From Pontederia crassipes (lineage: Eukaryota > Streptophyta > Magnoliopsida > Commelinales > Pontederiaceae): a stretch of 64,000 nucleotides of DNA. The position numbers and the translations under genes were made by a program. Location: the NCBI GenBank assembly GCA_030549335.1, contig CM060194.1, forward strand, positions 20,710,171 through 20,774,170, read 5' to 3'. Position 1 is the first letter of the stretch; each line of letters starts with the position of its first letter. Shown here in pieces: positions 23,713 to 35,680 of the stretch. The notes under the pieces are model-generated. The model was not told the DNA's origin. It saw only the letters and a list, made by a program, of their open reading frames with translations, and searched no databases.

Positions 23713-24466
23713 AAAATAATAATTAAGAATATTATTTTATCAACCAAACATAAATACGAATAACATATTCACAAGAATATAATTATCTATTCTTCTCGTA
23801 TATATTTCTTTCGTAACTGAACGACCCATGCAAACTTTGAACTCCTTTTTTTCATTCTAAACTAAATTATAATTATTTATATATGAGAAAACCTCGATCG
23901 ACCCTTTCCACTGGTAAAACTTTTCATAACTTAAAAAGGAATTTTGCGACGGAAATAAGTATAAGTATAGGAAAAATGTATGAAATATAATTTAACGACG
24001 ACTCATGATTTTTTTTTTGTACAAACTTTTTTCTTCTGAAAGTAAAGCTGCATTCAATTAATTACTTAGGTAGAACATTAGAAATGTATCAAAAGGGGTA
24101 GTGCTAGCTGCTAGGATGTTTCTCTGACCCTATCGGAAGTGCGTTGACTCACTAATATTATATTTCTTTATTGAAAAAAGGATGATAAACAATATATATC
24201 ACTAATAAAAGACGAAAAATAATTTACTGATTTTATAAATTTGTCTAAATCCGAAAATGTCGAGACGGCTTTTGCAATTTTGTTGATGACTTGATGCCAT
24301 TGTGACCTCCCCACGCGTAAAAGACACGACATGATGATGGAATCAATCAAATTTGTGTACGTAATATTAAATAAACTAGTTTAACTCAATCGCTTCGCAC
24401 AATTTAAATAAACTAGTTTAACTCAATCGCTTCGCACAATTTTAAATGCATTAATGAATAAATTTA
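23713..24466. other. Distal 5' flank of CBP60-b with a CBP60 exon relic
   Basis: About 24070-24155 matches 18635-18720 (intron and exon 6 of CBP60-b), sharing ATTAGAAATGTATCAAAA and GATGTTTCTCTGACCC. About 24235-24345 matches 52630-52740 upstream of CBP60-c. A 36-bp unit with CTCAATCGCTTCGCAC is tandemly doubled at about 24369-24441. No intact gene. Confidence 0.65.
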
Positions 24467-25329
24467 AGGGTTTAATGATTGTGTAACACCCATTGCATTG
24501 TGTAACACCTGATCCAATGGCTGAGATGAAATCGCATGAGTATGATCCAATGGTTCAGATTGTTTCTCCTCTCTCTCTACTCTCACTCTCTTCGATCTCT
24601 CTGCGCCCAGTCGGGAGCGGCGGTCGACGATGGCGGGATGGCGGCGGCCGGTGGCGGGCGGCAGCGGGATGACGACGAACGACGACAGGACGATGGCGGA
24701 TGGCTTTCGACAAATCTGCAGGGACATGGATGACTCTCGAGCGGAGAGGAGGAGAAAGAGGGGATGATGGGTGAGAGGACGTGTGGGGGCGGGCAAGGGC
24801 GCGACGACGGCGATCGAAGAGGAGGACGAGGTGATCGGCGGCAACCAACGAGAGATCGACAGCGGCGGAGGCATCAGGCAAGCGATTGGTAGCACCGGCG
24901 GCAAGCAAGGGGCACCGACGGCAAGCAGGGGTATCGCTCGTTGATTTGATTCGTCGGGGCGGCGATCGAGTTCGTAAGGGTGGCGGCCGCAAGCAGGGGT
25001 GCCGGCGCTCGTAGGCAAGGTCGGGGACTATCGGCCAGCGCTCAATTTGGCCGAGGATGGTGGGGTGCGACAGCAGTGGCGAACTCGAGGGCGGTGGCGG
25101 CGAACCTGGGAAGTGGCGGCGGCGAAGCTGGGGAGTGGCGGTGGCGAACTCGGGGGCGGTGGCGGCGAACTTGGGGGCGGTGCCGACGCTAGGTGGGGAG
25201 AAGGGGAGGAGGGGTGCATTAGGGCATTTGACAGATATTTGATCTGAACCGTTAAGCGCATCCAATGGTCCAGATTAAAGGTGTTACACAATGCTTCACC
25301 AAATGGGTGTTATACAATCATTAAACTCT
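24467..25329. mobile_element. TIR element with GC-rich core
   Basis: Ends AGGGTTTAATGATTG and, inverted, CAATCATTAAACTCT, continuing inward as GT(G/A)TAACACCC; flanked by AAATTTA (24460-24466 and 25330-25336). The core 24590-25210 is GC-rich with overlapping frames, one of 236 codons on the - strand that is rich in Pro, Arg and Ser and resembles no family I know. No transposase. MULE or another DNA transposon family; the 7-bp duplication does not decide. Confidence 0.7.
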
Positions 25330-25402
25330 AAATTTAAATATACAAATAAAATATAAATTTATATTTTTATTAAAATTTATAATATATAAGTACTATTTTT
25401 GT

Positions 25403-25943
25403 TACGATGTTCAGCGGGTCGGGTCGACCCGCGAACCTGATGAACTGACTCGACCCAAACTGGTTTGGGTCGGGTCGGATCCGTGGTCGGGTCGGAGACC
25501 TCAACCCGACCCTGGTTCGGGTCGGGTACGGGTTGGAATTTTCCGACCCGAGTTGACCCGACCCGACCCGAAGGACCCGAAATTTTTTTATTTTTTTAAA
25601 ATTTTTTAGTTTTCAACCTATATTTTATACTAAAACATTAAAAAAATATTATAAATGTAGAAAATAATATATAAATGTTTAACAAATTATTTTATGCTTT
25701 TAAAATAAATATTATATCATATTTTTTATATTAAATAATAGAAAAGCTAAAGAAAAAAATTAAAAAAAAAGAAAAAATGGTGCCGACCCGATCCAACCCG
25801 ACCCGAACCGAGTCGAGTTGGATCGAATCCATCCCTCTAAAGAGGGCTGATCCGACCCAACCTGACCCGACCCGATCAAAATCGGGCGGGTCGGGTCGGG
25901 TCTCGAGTCGGATCGGGTCAAACCCGACCCGTGAACACCCCTA
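25403..25943. mobile_element. Non-autonomous hAT element, 541 bp
   Basis: Exact 8-bp duplication ATTTTTGT at 25395-25402 and 25944-25951. Right end inverted reads TAGGGGTGTTCACGGGTCGG, left end TACGATGTTCAGCGGGTCGG. Both arms consist of GGGTCGGGT and GACCCGACCC repeats around an AT-rich centre. An 8-bp duplication with such ends fits hAT. Confidence 0.85.
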
Positions 25944-25951
25944 ATTTTTGT

Positions 25952-26844
25952 ACAAACAATTAATACAAATATTAGTTAAGATTATATTTTAAAACATATA
26001 ATATGATTATAAAAACATTATGTCTTTTATAATATTAAAATAAATATTATTCTACATTCATGTGTGTATGACCACTAGAAGTTGTACATAAGAGCAAGAA
26101 CAAAAGGTTTTCTTTTCTTTATTATGAAACTTATTAAAAAAACTTTGAATACATAAAGTTTGAAAGCAAGGAAAAGCCTTTTTGTTATTGATAATTAATA
26201 AATATTTTTTATACATTAATATTAAAAGCAAGTTAAACCAATTAAGGTTCCAGAAAAGTTACACGTCCACAATAACTTGTTTTGCTGAATGAGATTTCTT
26301 TGCTGGAGTATTCAATGGCTTTGAAAAAAAATCAAATTTCGAAATCACTCCACATAAATTTTTAAGACAAACAAATCTATAAGAACTTCAGCGAACACAT
26401 TATCTAAAAAGCTAATTATCCCAAAAGTAACCCCAATGACAATAAGATTAAAAGATAGAAAGCAAGTTAATTCTTATAAACCACAAGCTTTAATGCTACA
26501 GTAACAATATAGCATGTAAAAAATCTTCGACGTTAATCATCATATTACGTTGTATAAAAGAACAATGAAAAAACATATCTTGATTATATAACAGGAGTAG
26601 GAGAAAGGAATAATAATAAGCAATATTTGTACAATACATGGAAAGAAAAATTATATATCTCAATCTTTGTCCATAATTCCAAGGTGCAATCACAAACATG
26701 ACGGTCAACACGATGACAATGTGTCCTTGAATTTTCTATTTTAACAAAAGCAAATACCTACGAGGCATATTTACTATTATCTTCATATATCCCTGAAAAA
26801 AAACTATTATCTTCAAATATCAGGTGAGTTGCTGCAATTAGAGA
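25952..26844. other. AT-rich spacer
   Basis: No gene, clear repeat or element end seen. Confidence 0.5.
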
Positions 26845-27724
26845 GGGTCAAAAGGAAAAAATATAGAAGGGCACCTCCTTTCCATAGTTTGGGCAAGAAC
26901 CCTTTAAAGCCACTAAGTCCTTCAAAAAACCTCGCAATGCTTGGCCTAAAAAATCAGAATGAACTAATTTAGAATAGTGAATACCAACGGAAAATTAAGG
27001 AGATGAGAGATAACCACCAAGAAAATACAGGAACAAAAAGTTTTTCAAAGATGAAATGGCATCTACATGGAAAAATAGCATTTTCCTTTTTGGTATATCA
27101 AAGGATTATTGTCTTCTAGATTGTTATTTATATTTTGGTTTATTGGAGCGAAAATGAGTTTAGTATACTAAGTAACATGAGCTAGAGCTTACCAGCAGCG
27201 CAAGCAATTAGAAAACCAATCAAGTATTCCAGTCCCATGAAGAGTATTTCCATTTGTAGCTGTGAGAAATTCGTATGGCAATGTTCTTCCATACAACAAA
27301 TTGCTAGGGTTGACATGCTAAAAGGCCAAACTGATGCTATACAATGTAGAAGAGGGCCCAAGTGCAAGGAACAACATCCACACATTGTCTAATGCAAAGA
27401 CTTGCGAAGGATCTTCTTGTCCTAAACCCAAATCACATCAACACTTTAGAAAAGTAAAAATAATAATAGGAACCTCCCATTCATATTATTCAAAGTGAAC
27501 TCTCAATGGGAGTTACCTCTGCATAAGTGGATAGGCACCTAAGACTGCAGCCAGATACTTCAAAACAGATTTCGACCCATATAACAGTAGTTTCAACTGT
27601 CAAAGTTAAACACTTGAGATTAGTACCAGAAGGCTCACAAATTATCCCAAACAAGAGATCATTTTAATTTTACCTCAACTTTGTCAAACATGTAATATTT
27701 AGACTTCCCGTTGTAATAAGAAGC
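26845..27724 (-). pseudogene. Unidentified spliced gene fragment, probably decayed
   Basis: Successive splice-bounded segments on the - strand: 27724-27674 (ASYYNGKSKYYMFDKVE, 17 codons), 27596-27517 (LKLLLYGSKSVLKYL then AAVLGAYPLMQR), about 27429-27187, and about 26950-26873 ending CPNYGKE. The first junctions keep phase. In the third segment the frame entering from 27517 meets a stop after about 29 codons, while a shifted frame reads GLEYLIGFLIACAAG, a likely membrane segment, and flows into QALRGFLKDLVALKG of the fourth. This looks like a membrane protein gene with a frameshift. I do not recognise the family; the CPNxG motif may be a metal-site remnant with one Cys changed. Confidence 0.45.
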
Positions 27725-28074
27725 CTATCAAAACCAAATAACTACAAGTAAGAATACAATCTTAAAATGAAAAATCAACATAACATCTCAAACATAATTA
27801 ATGAATCCCAAGAGCAATACACTGATTCAAGATCTTTAGTCTGTCAACTTTGAGTGCGGAAACCATCTTCCTTTGAGGAGAACAAAACTATCAACTTTAT
27901 TTTCCAAAACACATCAAATCATCATATTTATGCGGGTATCAAAAGGTAAGCATAATATTTAATAATAAAGGATTAGAAAAACAGATTGCATACCTATGAA
28001 AACATTTTTTACAACAAAGTTAATATTATTTTGGAAAATTTATCACAAAAAGGAAATAGGAAGAAGTAAGCATA

Positions 28075-29566
28075 CCTTAATATCATTTGGTCAGTTAGCT
28101 TCCAATAATTCCAATAATTCATTGATGTCCATTCTATTAACAAACATTTCATCTCTAAAAGGTAGGTTATTAGCATGGGAAGTTTCAATAACTTCTATAA
28201 ACAGTAGATGCATTTGAAAATTTCTTAATCAAAGATGTTACATAATCAATCTTCTTATTAACATAAATTTTTTAAGCACTTGTAGAGGAAAATGTAACAC
28301 CTAATTTAAAGACAAAAAATTAGCGGTAGTACATGAAAGAATATTTGATTATTGAAAGAGGAATTCTAACTATATCTCTGAATTTTTTAACCAACATGAA
28401 AGTGAATATGACTATGAAGGGTCCATGTTCCTTATTGAACATGTTTGTATCAAAGTTGTTGCATAAAGTTCTCCACACCATGACTTTTGTTGGGATAGAG
28501 CTACATCACAAATATCTTTATATAATGTACAAATTAAAATAATAAAATATAAATATGTTAAGAAAATTGGATAAAAAAGCCTGAGTGTAAAAAATATGTA
28601 TGTGCTCTGAGTATGAGAAAAAATCCTTTTTGTTAGAGTCCGTATAACAGAAAATTTTGGTTGTATTATACTAAAAAAACATGTTGTCATATTAAAAAAT
28701 AAAAGAACACTGTAGGTATAAATAAGTAAATTAAATTTAGAAGAATATAATAGGCACATGGATAAACCAAATGACCAATTTCTTTTATCCAAATGTCTAA
28801 AATAAATAATCTGCAAAACAAAACAAAAAAAATGAAAAAATATGTTTACTTACTAATATGTGATGATTTCAAGGTCCTTTTTCTTGCGACATACACCAAT
28901 AGTCTCTACTTTAGAAATACCAATTAAGCATCCAATAACATCTTCATCATGGACAAAGAAAATTAATAGAATATGCAAGAATATCTTCTATGTTTAGGAA
29001 AAAGAAAGCTGAAAAAGTTTATGTAATAATTTTCAAAAAAACACACCTGAAAGAAGTCTATTATCATTGACCCATTCCTCAATCAATTCTCTTATTATAA
29101 ATTGAAATCCATGAAAAGGAATGTTGATAATCTTATCCTCAACTTTTTTTTTATCATAGTGATTGGTAAAATAGTATTCTCTCATCATTTGGTACGTGAC
29201 AAAATTTTGGTAAGACTGAAACTACCTTAAATTTTTTTTATAGTGAAAATGGAATCATCAACTAATGCATGTTTAAATCTCCGAACATGATTCTTTTGCA
29301 CACACACATGCATTACATTTTCCTATCACAAAGCATATTGAAATTAGCAAATAAAATATATAAAATAAGTTTGAACAATAATAATCAATTCCTTAAAGTA
29401 TTTCAAAGAAAAAGGGAATCACCTTTTCATCTATGAAAATCATATCTAAGCTGATAAGTTCACCATCCCTTTTCAAGTTAATGGCTTCCCATATCCTACA
29501 AACTTTAACCATAATAAGCCAATCATCTCTACTGTTGGTCAGCTCGGTGAGGAAAGAATGAGTCAT
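28075..29566 (-). pseudogene. RPA70-like OB-fold protein, decayed
   Basis: Exon 29566-29423 encodes 48 codons (MTHSFLTELTNSRDDW, VKVCRIWEAIN, ELISLDMIFIDEK), the first OB-fold of plant replication protein A large-subunit-like proteins (DUF223 type). The next segment from 29322 gives VMHVCVQKNHVRRFKHAL and then breaks at an A-run before NFKVVSV; later pieces are KIINIPFHGFQF (about 29130), DVIGCLIGISKVETIGV (28955-28860) and RMDINELLELLEAN (28130-28075). Order and strand fit one RPA70-like gene. Such genes are abundant in plants and often carried by Helitrons or other elements; I saw no Helitron end. Frameshifts and stops make it a pseudogene. Confidence 0.7.
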
Positions 29567-29639
29567 TTGAAATACCCCAAAACTACAAAACAGAGAAGGT
29601 AGTTGCATGGAAAAGAAAACCATCTTCTTTTATAGATAG

Positions 29640-30440
29640 TTGAATGGATTGGCTTTAAAACTTCCAATGTTTGATATTCATAACAGATGGAAAATAGTCA
29701 TAATGATTAAAGTTGTAGCACCTCTCTTCATCTTCCAAAAATTATGGCAATAATATCAATGTTGTACTTTTATTTACTCTGTACAAATAACAACCTTTTA
29801 GCTTTAAAATTGGCCATAATGATTAAAACTGTTGCTCCTCTCTTCAACTTTAAAAATTGTGGTAATAAGATAATTGTTGCTCTTCTATTTATTCTAGATG
29901 TACATGTACGAATTACAATCTTTTAGCTGTAAAACTCGAAAACAATCTTTTATTTACTCTGTACAAATAACAATCTTTTAGCTAAATGTGGTTGGCTTTT
30001 AAAACTTTCAATGTTTGATATTCATAACAGATGGAAACTATCTATTTTTTTTTGTTTCTTTAGTTACCAGTTTACATACTTCTATTTATTTTGCTCTTTT
30101 TTATTTGATTCTACATGTGAGTGGGTAACTCTTAGAATATGTGCCACCTTATTGTTGAATGGAATGCAGAAGGCTGAGAGAGCGAAAAGAAGAAGAGGTG
30201 TCGGCTTGTGGAATCTTTTAGCTTAAAACTCCAAAACATAATCTTTTAGCTGAATGGGGTTGGCTTTTAAAACTTTCAATGTTTCATATTTATAACAGAT
30301 GGAAACGGTTGGACTTCTATTTATTTTTGTTTCTTCAGTTATCAGTTTGCGTACTTCTATTTATTTTGATATTTTTTTATTTATGTGGTTCTTTGCTACT
30401 TGAACTTGGTAACTCTTAGAATCTGTGCCACCTAACTGCA
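29640..30440. repeat. Degenerate tandem repeats, three copies
   Basis: TTGGCTTTTAAAACTTTCAA followed by TGTTTGATATTCATAACAGATGG recurs at about 29649, 29992 and 30259. The copies share further DNA (CTATTTATTTTGTTTC, AACAATCTTTTAGCT) with indels. No coding frame is supported. Confidence 0.7.
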
Positions 30441-31186
30441 GACATAACGTACTATCATGTGACAAAGAGAGGAGAGAGAGAGAGAATAATCATGAGAGAA
30501 GGCTTCCATTTTTTGTTAAAAAAAGGACAAAAGAGATAAGTAAGAATCCTGATTTTGCATGAGTTTGAAACTATCTCCAATTGTGCAAGGTATGACAAAA
30601 TTGCTCGTGTCGCCCATATTAGTTGGAAGATCTTCTTTGTAGACAACACCATCTTTACGACGTCTTCAATATCGATCTTGCATTTGCGGGACAAGACATC
30701 TTTCAGAAACTGTGTAGCTTGGCATCTGCTGTAATGATTCATAAAAAGGAATGTTAATGTGCAATTGTTTAAATATTTCAATGAAACGAGAGAATTGCTT
30801 ATCCAATTGTTCATTGCAATGTTGTTAAACTCTCGAGTCAAACTCTTAAATTCTTATGAGTTTAAGTAAGTAAAATGAATCAAATCGGCATAAACTCTTA
30901 AATAGTCTAGACTCTTAGATTTTACATAAAAAATAATTTAAACAATTTTGTAGACTCTTATGAACTCTTATAGAGTCTATACGATTCTACACGAATTTAT
31001 ATGATTCTACACGAGTTTATACGATTCTATACAATTATATACGATTAGTACAATTATTTATTTTGCACAATAAAAAGGTTGTAAAATCTTAATTACTCTA
31101 TTTATTAATGTATTTTTTATTATAATGAAATTATTAAAAATTCTAGTGTAATAATTTTAATTATTTTGATTTTGTATAAGTTTTTA
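30441..31186. other. AT-rich DNA with a possible gene scrap
   Basis: A 128-codon frame on the - strand (30841-30455) has no family I recognise. DNA at 30840-31080 repeats short ACTCTTA and GATTCTA(T/C)AC motifs; similar words recur at 32519-32590 and 58090-58220. Confidence 0.35.
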
Positions 31187-32326
31187 GGGTAAATTATACG
31201 AATGGTCTCCCAACTTTGAGTCGATTTCCAACTAGTCCCCCAACTTCAATTTATAACCAGAACGTCCCTCATCTTTTATTTTCTTGCACGATTAGTCCTC
31301 TTGACCGGTGATAGTGGGTTTTTCGGTTGCCTTGCATACGTGGCTGACACGTCAGTCATTTCTCTCTCATCTAAATCATTTAAGTCATCCACGTCATTTA
31401 ATGCTCCAAACCAGGTAAATTACATGGATCGCCCCAAACTTTGAATCGATTTCTAAATAGTCCCCCAACTTTGATACTATTACATGATTCATCCACTTGA
31501 CCGGTAAGAAACAGACTCATGATTATCTTGCGACGTGGTATAATAAAATATAATAAAAAACTTTAATTAGCTGACATCACACAATAAAAATTATTATAAA
31601 AAATTCAGGACGCGTACGAGCTGGCAGAGGAGGAGTGTCGGCCCCCCTCTCCAAGCTCGCCCTTTGACGAGCTAACATAGGGGCGCCGGCCCCCGTCTCC
31701 AAGCTCGCCCACTGGCGAGCTTCGCACAAGGAGCGCTAACGCCCCCTCGCGAGTTCGTCGACGCTCCTATCATTTTTATAGTCTCTCAACTTTGATTCGT
31801 TTAGGGTCGTCGACGAGCTCGCGAGGGGGCGTTGATGTCCCTTGTGTGAAGCTCACTAGTGGACGAGCTTGGAGAGGGGGGCCGACACTCCCCCTCTGTC
31901 AGCTCGTCCGCGTCCTTAAATTTTTATAATATTTTTTTATTGTGTGATGTTACCTAGTTAAAAGTTTTATTATGTCACATCGCAAGATAATCGGGAGTCT
32001 ATTTTTTACCGGTCAAGTGGATGAATCACGTAGTAATATCAAAGTTGGGGGACTATTTAGAAATCGATTCAAAGTTGGAGGACGATCCGTGCAATTTATC
32101 TGGTTTGGAGCGTTAAATGACGTGGATGACTTAAATGACATGGATGAAAGAGAAACGACTGACGTGTTGATCACGTATGCAAGGCAATCGGAAAACCCAC
32201 TACCACCGTCTAGAGGACTAATCGTGCAAGAAAATAAAAGATGAGGAACGTTCTGATTATAAATTGAAGTTGGGGGACCAGTTGAAAATCGACTCAAAGT
32301 TGGAGGACCATTCGTGTAATTTACCC
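31187..32326. mobile_element. MULE-type foldback element A
   Basis: Ends GGGTAAATTATACGAATGG and, inverted, CCATTCGTGTAATTTACCC. Flanks AAGTTTTTA (31178-31186) and AACTTTTTA (32327-32335) are a 9-bp duplication with one difference. The arms are inverted repeats over nearly the whole length, meeting near 31790. A second copy of the terminal motif (GGTAAATTACATGGATCG) lies inside each arm. No transposase. Confidence 0.85.
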
Positions 32327-32619
32327 AACTTTTTATCTCAATAAACACAATAATGGAAAGTTAGTTAGTATTTATTAGTTATAAGTGATAATATTTATTT
32401 TTTATTACTTTCATATTTATTTCATTTGAGTAAAATATATTAGTTATTTCCAACTTATGCATCATATATATGTGTTCATGAGTGCATAGAATTACTTAAA
32501 TATTTAAACTTATTTGGTGCATGAATTTAAGAGTCGATTCTACGATACGAGTTTACTGGACAAAAAATGAGTTTACCTAAACTCTTAAACTTGACAACAT
32601 TGGTTCATTGTGCAGCTTT
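32327..32619. other. AT-rich spacer
   Basis: Right part (32519-32600) carries the same ACTCTTAAA and GATTCTACGA words as 30840-31080, so element A probably inserted into one repeat unit. No gene seen. Confidence 0.4.
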
Positions 32620-33150
32620 TGTAACGCCCCCAAAATCCGCCCTCCCGCCATGCTGGCGGTCAGACTGACCAATGGAGCGCTGCCACTACTTATGACTACT
32701 TTGACTTTGACTAGTCAAAAAATGACCCACGTGGCAAAGGGAATAATTCCAACGCTTCTGGCAGGGCCGTGGGGATGGGCGGTTGAAGCGTGAGACCGTA
32801 TTTCACGGTTCGTAGAGAGATGTTCACACCTCGTGAGATTCATTTTTATTCCTAGTTCGGTTCTGTAAGAGCCATGAGCATCAGATGGTGGGCGTGAGAT
32901 ATACTTTTCACGACCGTAAGAATTTTATAACGGCCCGTGAAGAGCGCTTTTTGAATTTTTAGCAGCTAGTTAGACTCTGTTTCACGTTATTCTTCTTTTC
33001 TTTTGTTCCTCCGTCATTTTTATCAATAATTTCAGCATAAATTACACCAACTGAAGGTAGATGACTACTTCTAAACATTTAAAGAAATAACTGCAAGCTA
33101 TGAGTAAGCCTAAATGCAAGTCTAGTTATATGTTGTAAAATGCATGCATC
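32620..33150 (+). mobile_element. LTR fragment beginning TGTAACGCCCCC
   Basis: TGTAACGCCCCCAAAATCCG is a common plant Ty3/gypsy LTR start. GC-rich DNA with GTTTCACG/CGTGA motifs follows. It appears cut off where LINE sequence begins near 33150; no matching right end or duplication was found. Confidence 0.5.
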
Positions 33151-34068
33151 AACGAGCATGACCTAATGTATTGGGGGCTCGAGGTGAGCGGAAACTTTAG
33201 CATACCAACTCATGTCCGAACAAACATGGAAGCCAAAAGATATACTTTGGCTACTGACTTGGAAGTGGAAAGGACCTCAATGTATTCGCTCCTTCCTTTG
33301 GATCTTAGCTCATGAACGACTTCTGACAACGATCTTACATCTTCTAACTCCTGCAACATATGTGCTCAACATGCAGAAACTATCTCCCATGCTTTAAGGG
33401 GTTGTGCACGGGTTAATGGCATATGGAGAGGTCTTGTGCTAGACAATCTACATGAGAGCTTCTTAAGCATGCCAATTAGGAACTGGATGATCATAAATCT
33501 CAAGTCATGCATAGCAACGCATGATGAGCTTAAATGGCTAGTAGTTTTTGGCGTGACATGCTGGAAAATTTGGCAATGGAGAAATGAAGGTATTTTTAGT
33601 TAGGATTTCAAAGCCCCTATCAACCCCATCAGTAACATTATGTCGTTTGCTTCCAACACGACCCTTGTTGATAAATGGGCAAGGAGTTTAGACTACCCAA
33701 GGATGCATGAAGCATAAATATGATGGAGAGCCCGACAGGAAGATCGGATAAAATGCAACAAAGATGGGAGTTTTGTTCAAGTTAACGGAAACAGAAATCA
33801 TGCTCTGATAATCTCCTCGCGGAATTTCACACACTATCCCTTTTTTATCAATACCCATTTCCAAATAAACATGCATTATATGTATTCATTTCCTGTAAAC
33901 ATTAAAAGAAAAAAGGATAAGCATGAATTAAGCTCAGTGAGTTAAAAAGACTACCTCAAGTATTAAAATCGTTGTGAAAATCAATATATTTATTTTCAAA
34001 AAATATTCAAAATCCTCTCTTCTTCAAAAGGGGGCTCATTCACATAACAAACATATATGCATGGTGAA

Positions 34069-34111
<43 letters not shown>

Positions 34112-35511
34112 AGTTGGGAATCATCATCAAATACGGATATCCATATCACTTATCAAACGAGTGCTTTTTCACACACCCCTCGTGTCACTGTATCGCCACA
34201 GGGTAGTTGTTCTAATTCCGTCACTCGTGTCACTATATCGACAGATGACGTTGAATAATTTTTCGTGTCACTATATCCATACAGAGTTTTTTTTCTTTCT
34301 CCATTTCATCCCTTTGTCATTATATCGTTACAGGATGATTGTTCTAATTCCACCATTCGTATCACTATATCGACGCAGGGTGTTGAACATGCTCCTCGTA
34401 TTACTATATCGACATAGAACAAATCGAACCCTAATTGGTCTACTCGAAATTGGCCAATTCTCCGATGTGAAAATACTTTGCCTTATGCGGGTTTTTACAT
34501 GAAGTGCACATGATGCATGAATGCATATTCAAGGTGAAGATTTGGAGTTGAAGTCATCACGCTAAAACATTTTATTTCAAAACCAAATATTTTATTTAAG
34601 AGAATAAGAGAAACTTTTATCAAAGTCGATACGCTTTCAAAATTAATAATAAAACATCATAGTTCATATGATAACACACATATGAAGCACACAAATAAGT
34701 ATGATTATGTATGAAGAAAATGATCTCGAAAATTCGCCCCACATTGGATGGGACAATGTCGCCACTCTGAATAGCAACTACCTTCCGTTCGAATTTGTTC
34801 AAAGGAAAAAAATATATATTACATTCATCTAAACCTTGTTTGGAAATATAAACTTATCATTTAAGACATTTATTACTTCTAGATATTATTTATCTTTTAG
34901 TTCATTAATCACTCTATAATAGTCCTTTAATGACATCTTGATGCCTAGAAGTAGAATTTATAATTTTCTTACCTAAATTCACAATTAATAAATTATAACT
35001 ATCATATAAACTAATTTTCATAAAATAATCATCACTATAGATTTTTAAAATGCTTACCAATGTTGATGGCATTCAGAGACAGCATAGGAAACCGGATCAA
35101 TGGTTTTACTGGGTCGACATTCGGTTCAGATCTCGAGACCGAGCTATGGGCTATCTAATATGGGCTTTTATTTACTTGGCAGCACAATTTTACCAAGCTT
35201 ATTGTAGAGGCCGACTCCCTCCTTGCCGTCTAACACTTTAAACAGAGTCATGCAAGTCAACCCCCATTTCCAGGCGCCAATTGAAAAGATTAGAAGCTTG
35301 CTCAATAGGTCATGGGATGCCAAGTTTTTACACATTGAAAGGGCTGCAAACTAGTGTCAAGCTCCCACGTGATGTTGGACCTGAGCCATGTGAGTTGCAT
35401 CATCCGCGAACTGTTCTTTTCGTTGACATCCATGGGATTATTGTACTCAACACCATCTAATCTTGTTGTTTTTTAACAAGGCTTTGCCTTCCCTTATCTA
35501 TGAAAAAAAAA
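33150..35511 (+). mobile_element. 5'-truncated LINE (L1/RTE-like) split by an LTR fragment
   Basis: Left part: WKWKGPQCIRSFLWILAHER with LLTT following (about 33250-33340), the zf-RVT region of plant LINE reverse transcriptases, then KIWQWRNEGIF (about 33565) and the RNase H start KCNKDGSF (about 33755). Right part from 35063: GNRI..F, ETELWAI-like, and WQHNFTKLIVEADSLLAV-like codons of RNase H, ending in a poly(A) near 35505. Stops and frameshifts throughout. The two halves are separated by 33811-35062. Confidence 0.75.
33811..35062 (-). mobile_element. Partial copy of the 3.6-kb LTR family
   Basis: Matches 14520-14542 joined to 15441-16560 of the solo LTR 13965-17567, including the CTCGTGTCACTATATCG repeats (34175-34420). 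It lacks the TRIM array, showing the empty site CACACTATCCC. Both ends fall inside the LTR, so this is a fragment, not a complete solo LTR. A (TA)n tract lies at 34072-34106. Confidence 0.75.
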
Positions 35512-35680
35512 TCCTTGTCATTATCTGTATTTAGACAATATACATTGACAAACTTCATTTTGCTAACTACTTTCTACTAGCAAGATAAAGTTATTTGTGA
35601 TAAAATTTGAAGATTGACCATATTAGATCATCCCATTTTTATCATTACTACGATAAGAGCATATTCATGTGCACAAACCA

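Noticed and set aside
30455..30841. 128-codon frame on the - strand as a gene
   Set aside because: Another frame looks equally plausible and neither resembles a known family; splice sites are not evident.
31660..31900. GC-rich palindrome as a possible regulatory RNA or CRISPR-like repeat
   Set aside because: It is the meeting point of the inverted arms of MULE element A; the same structure is in element B.
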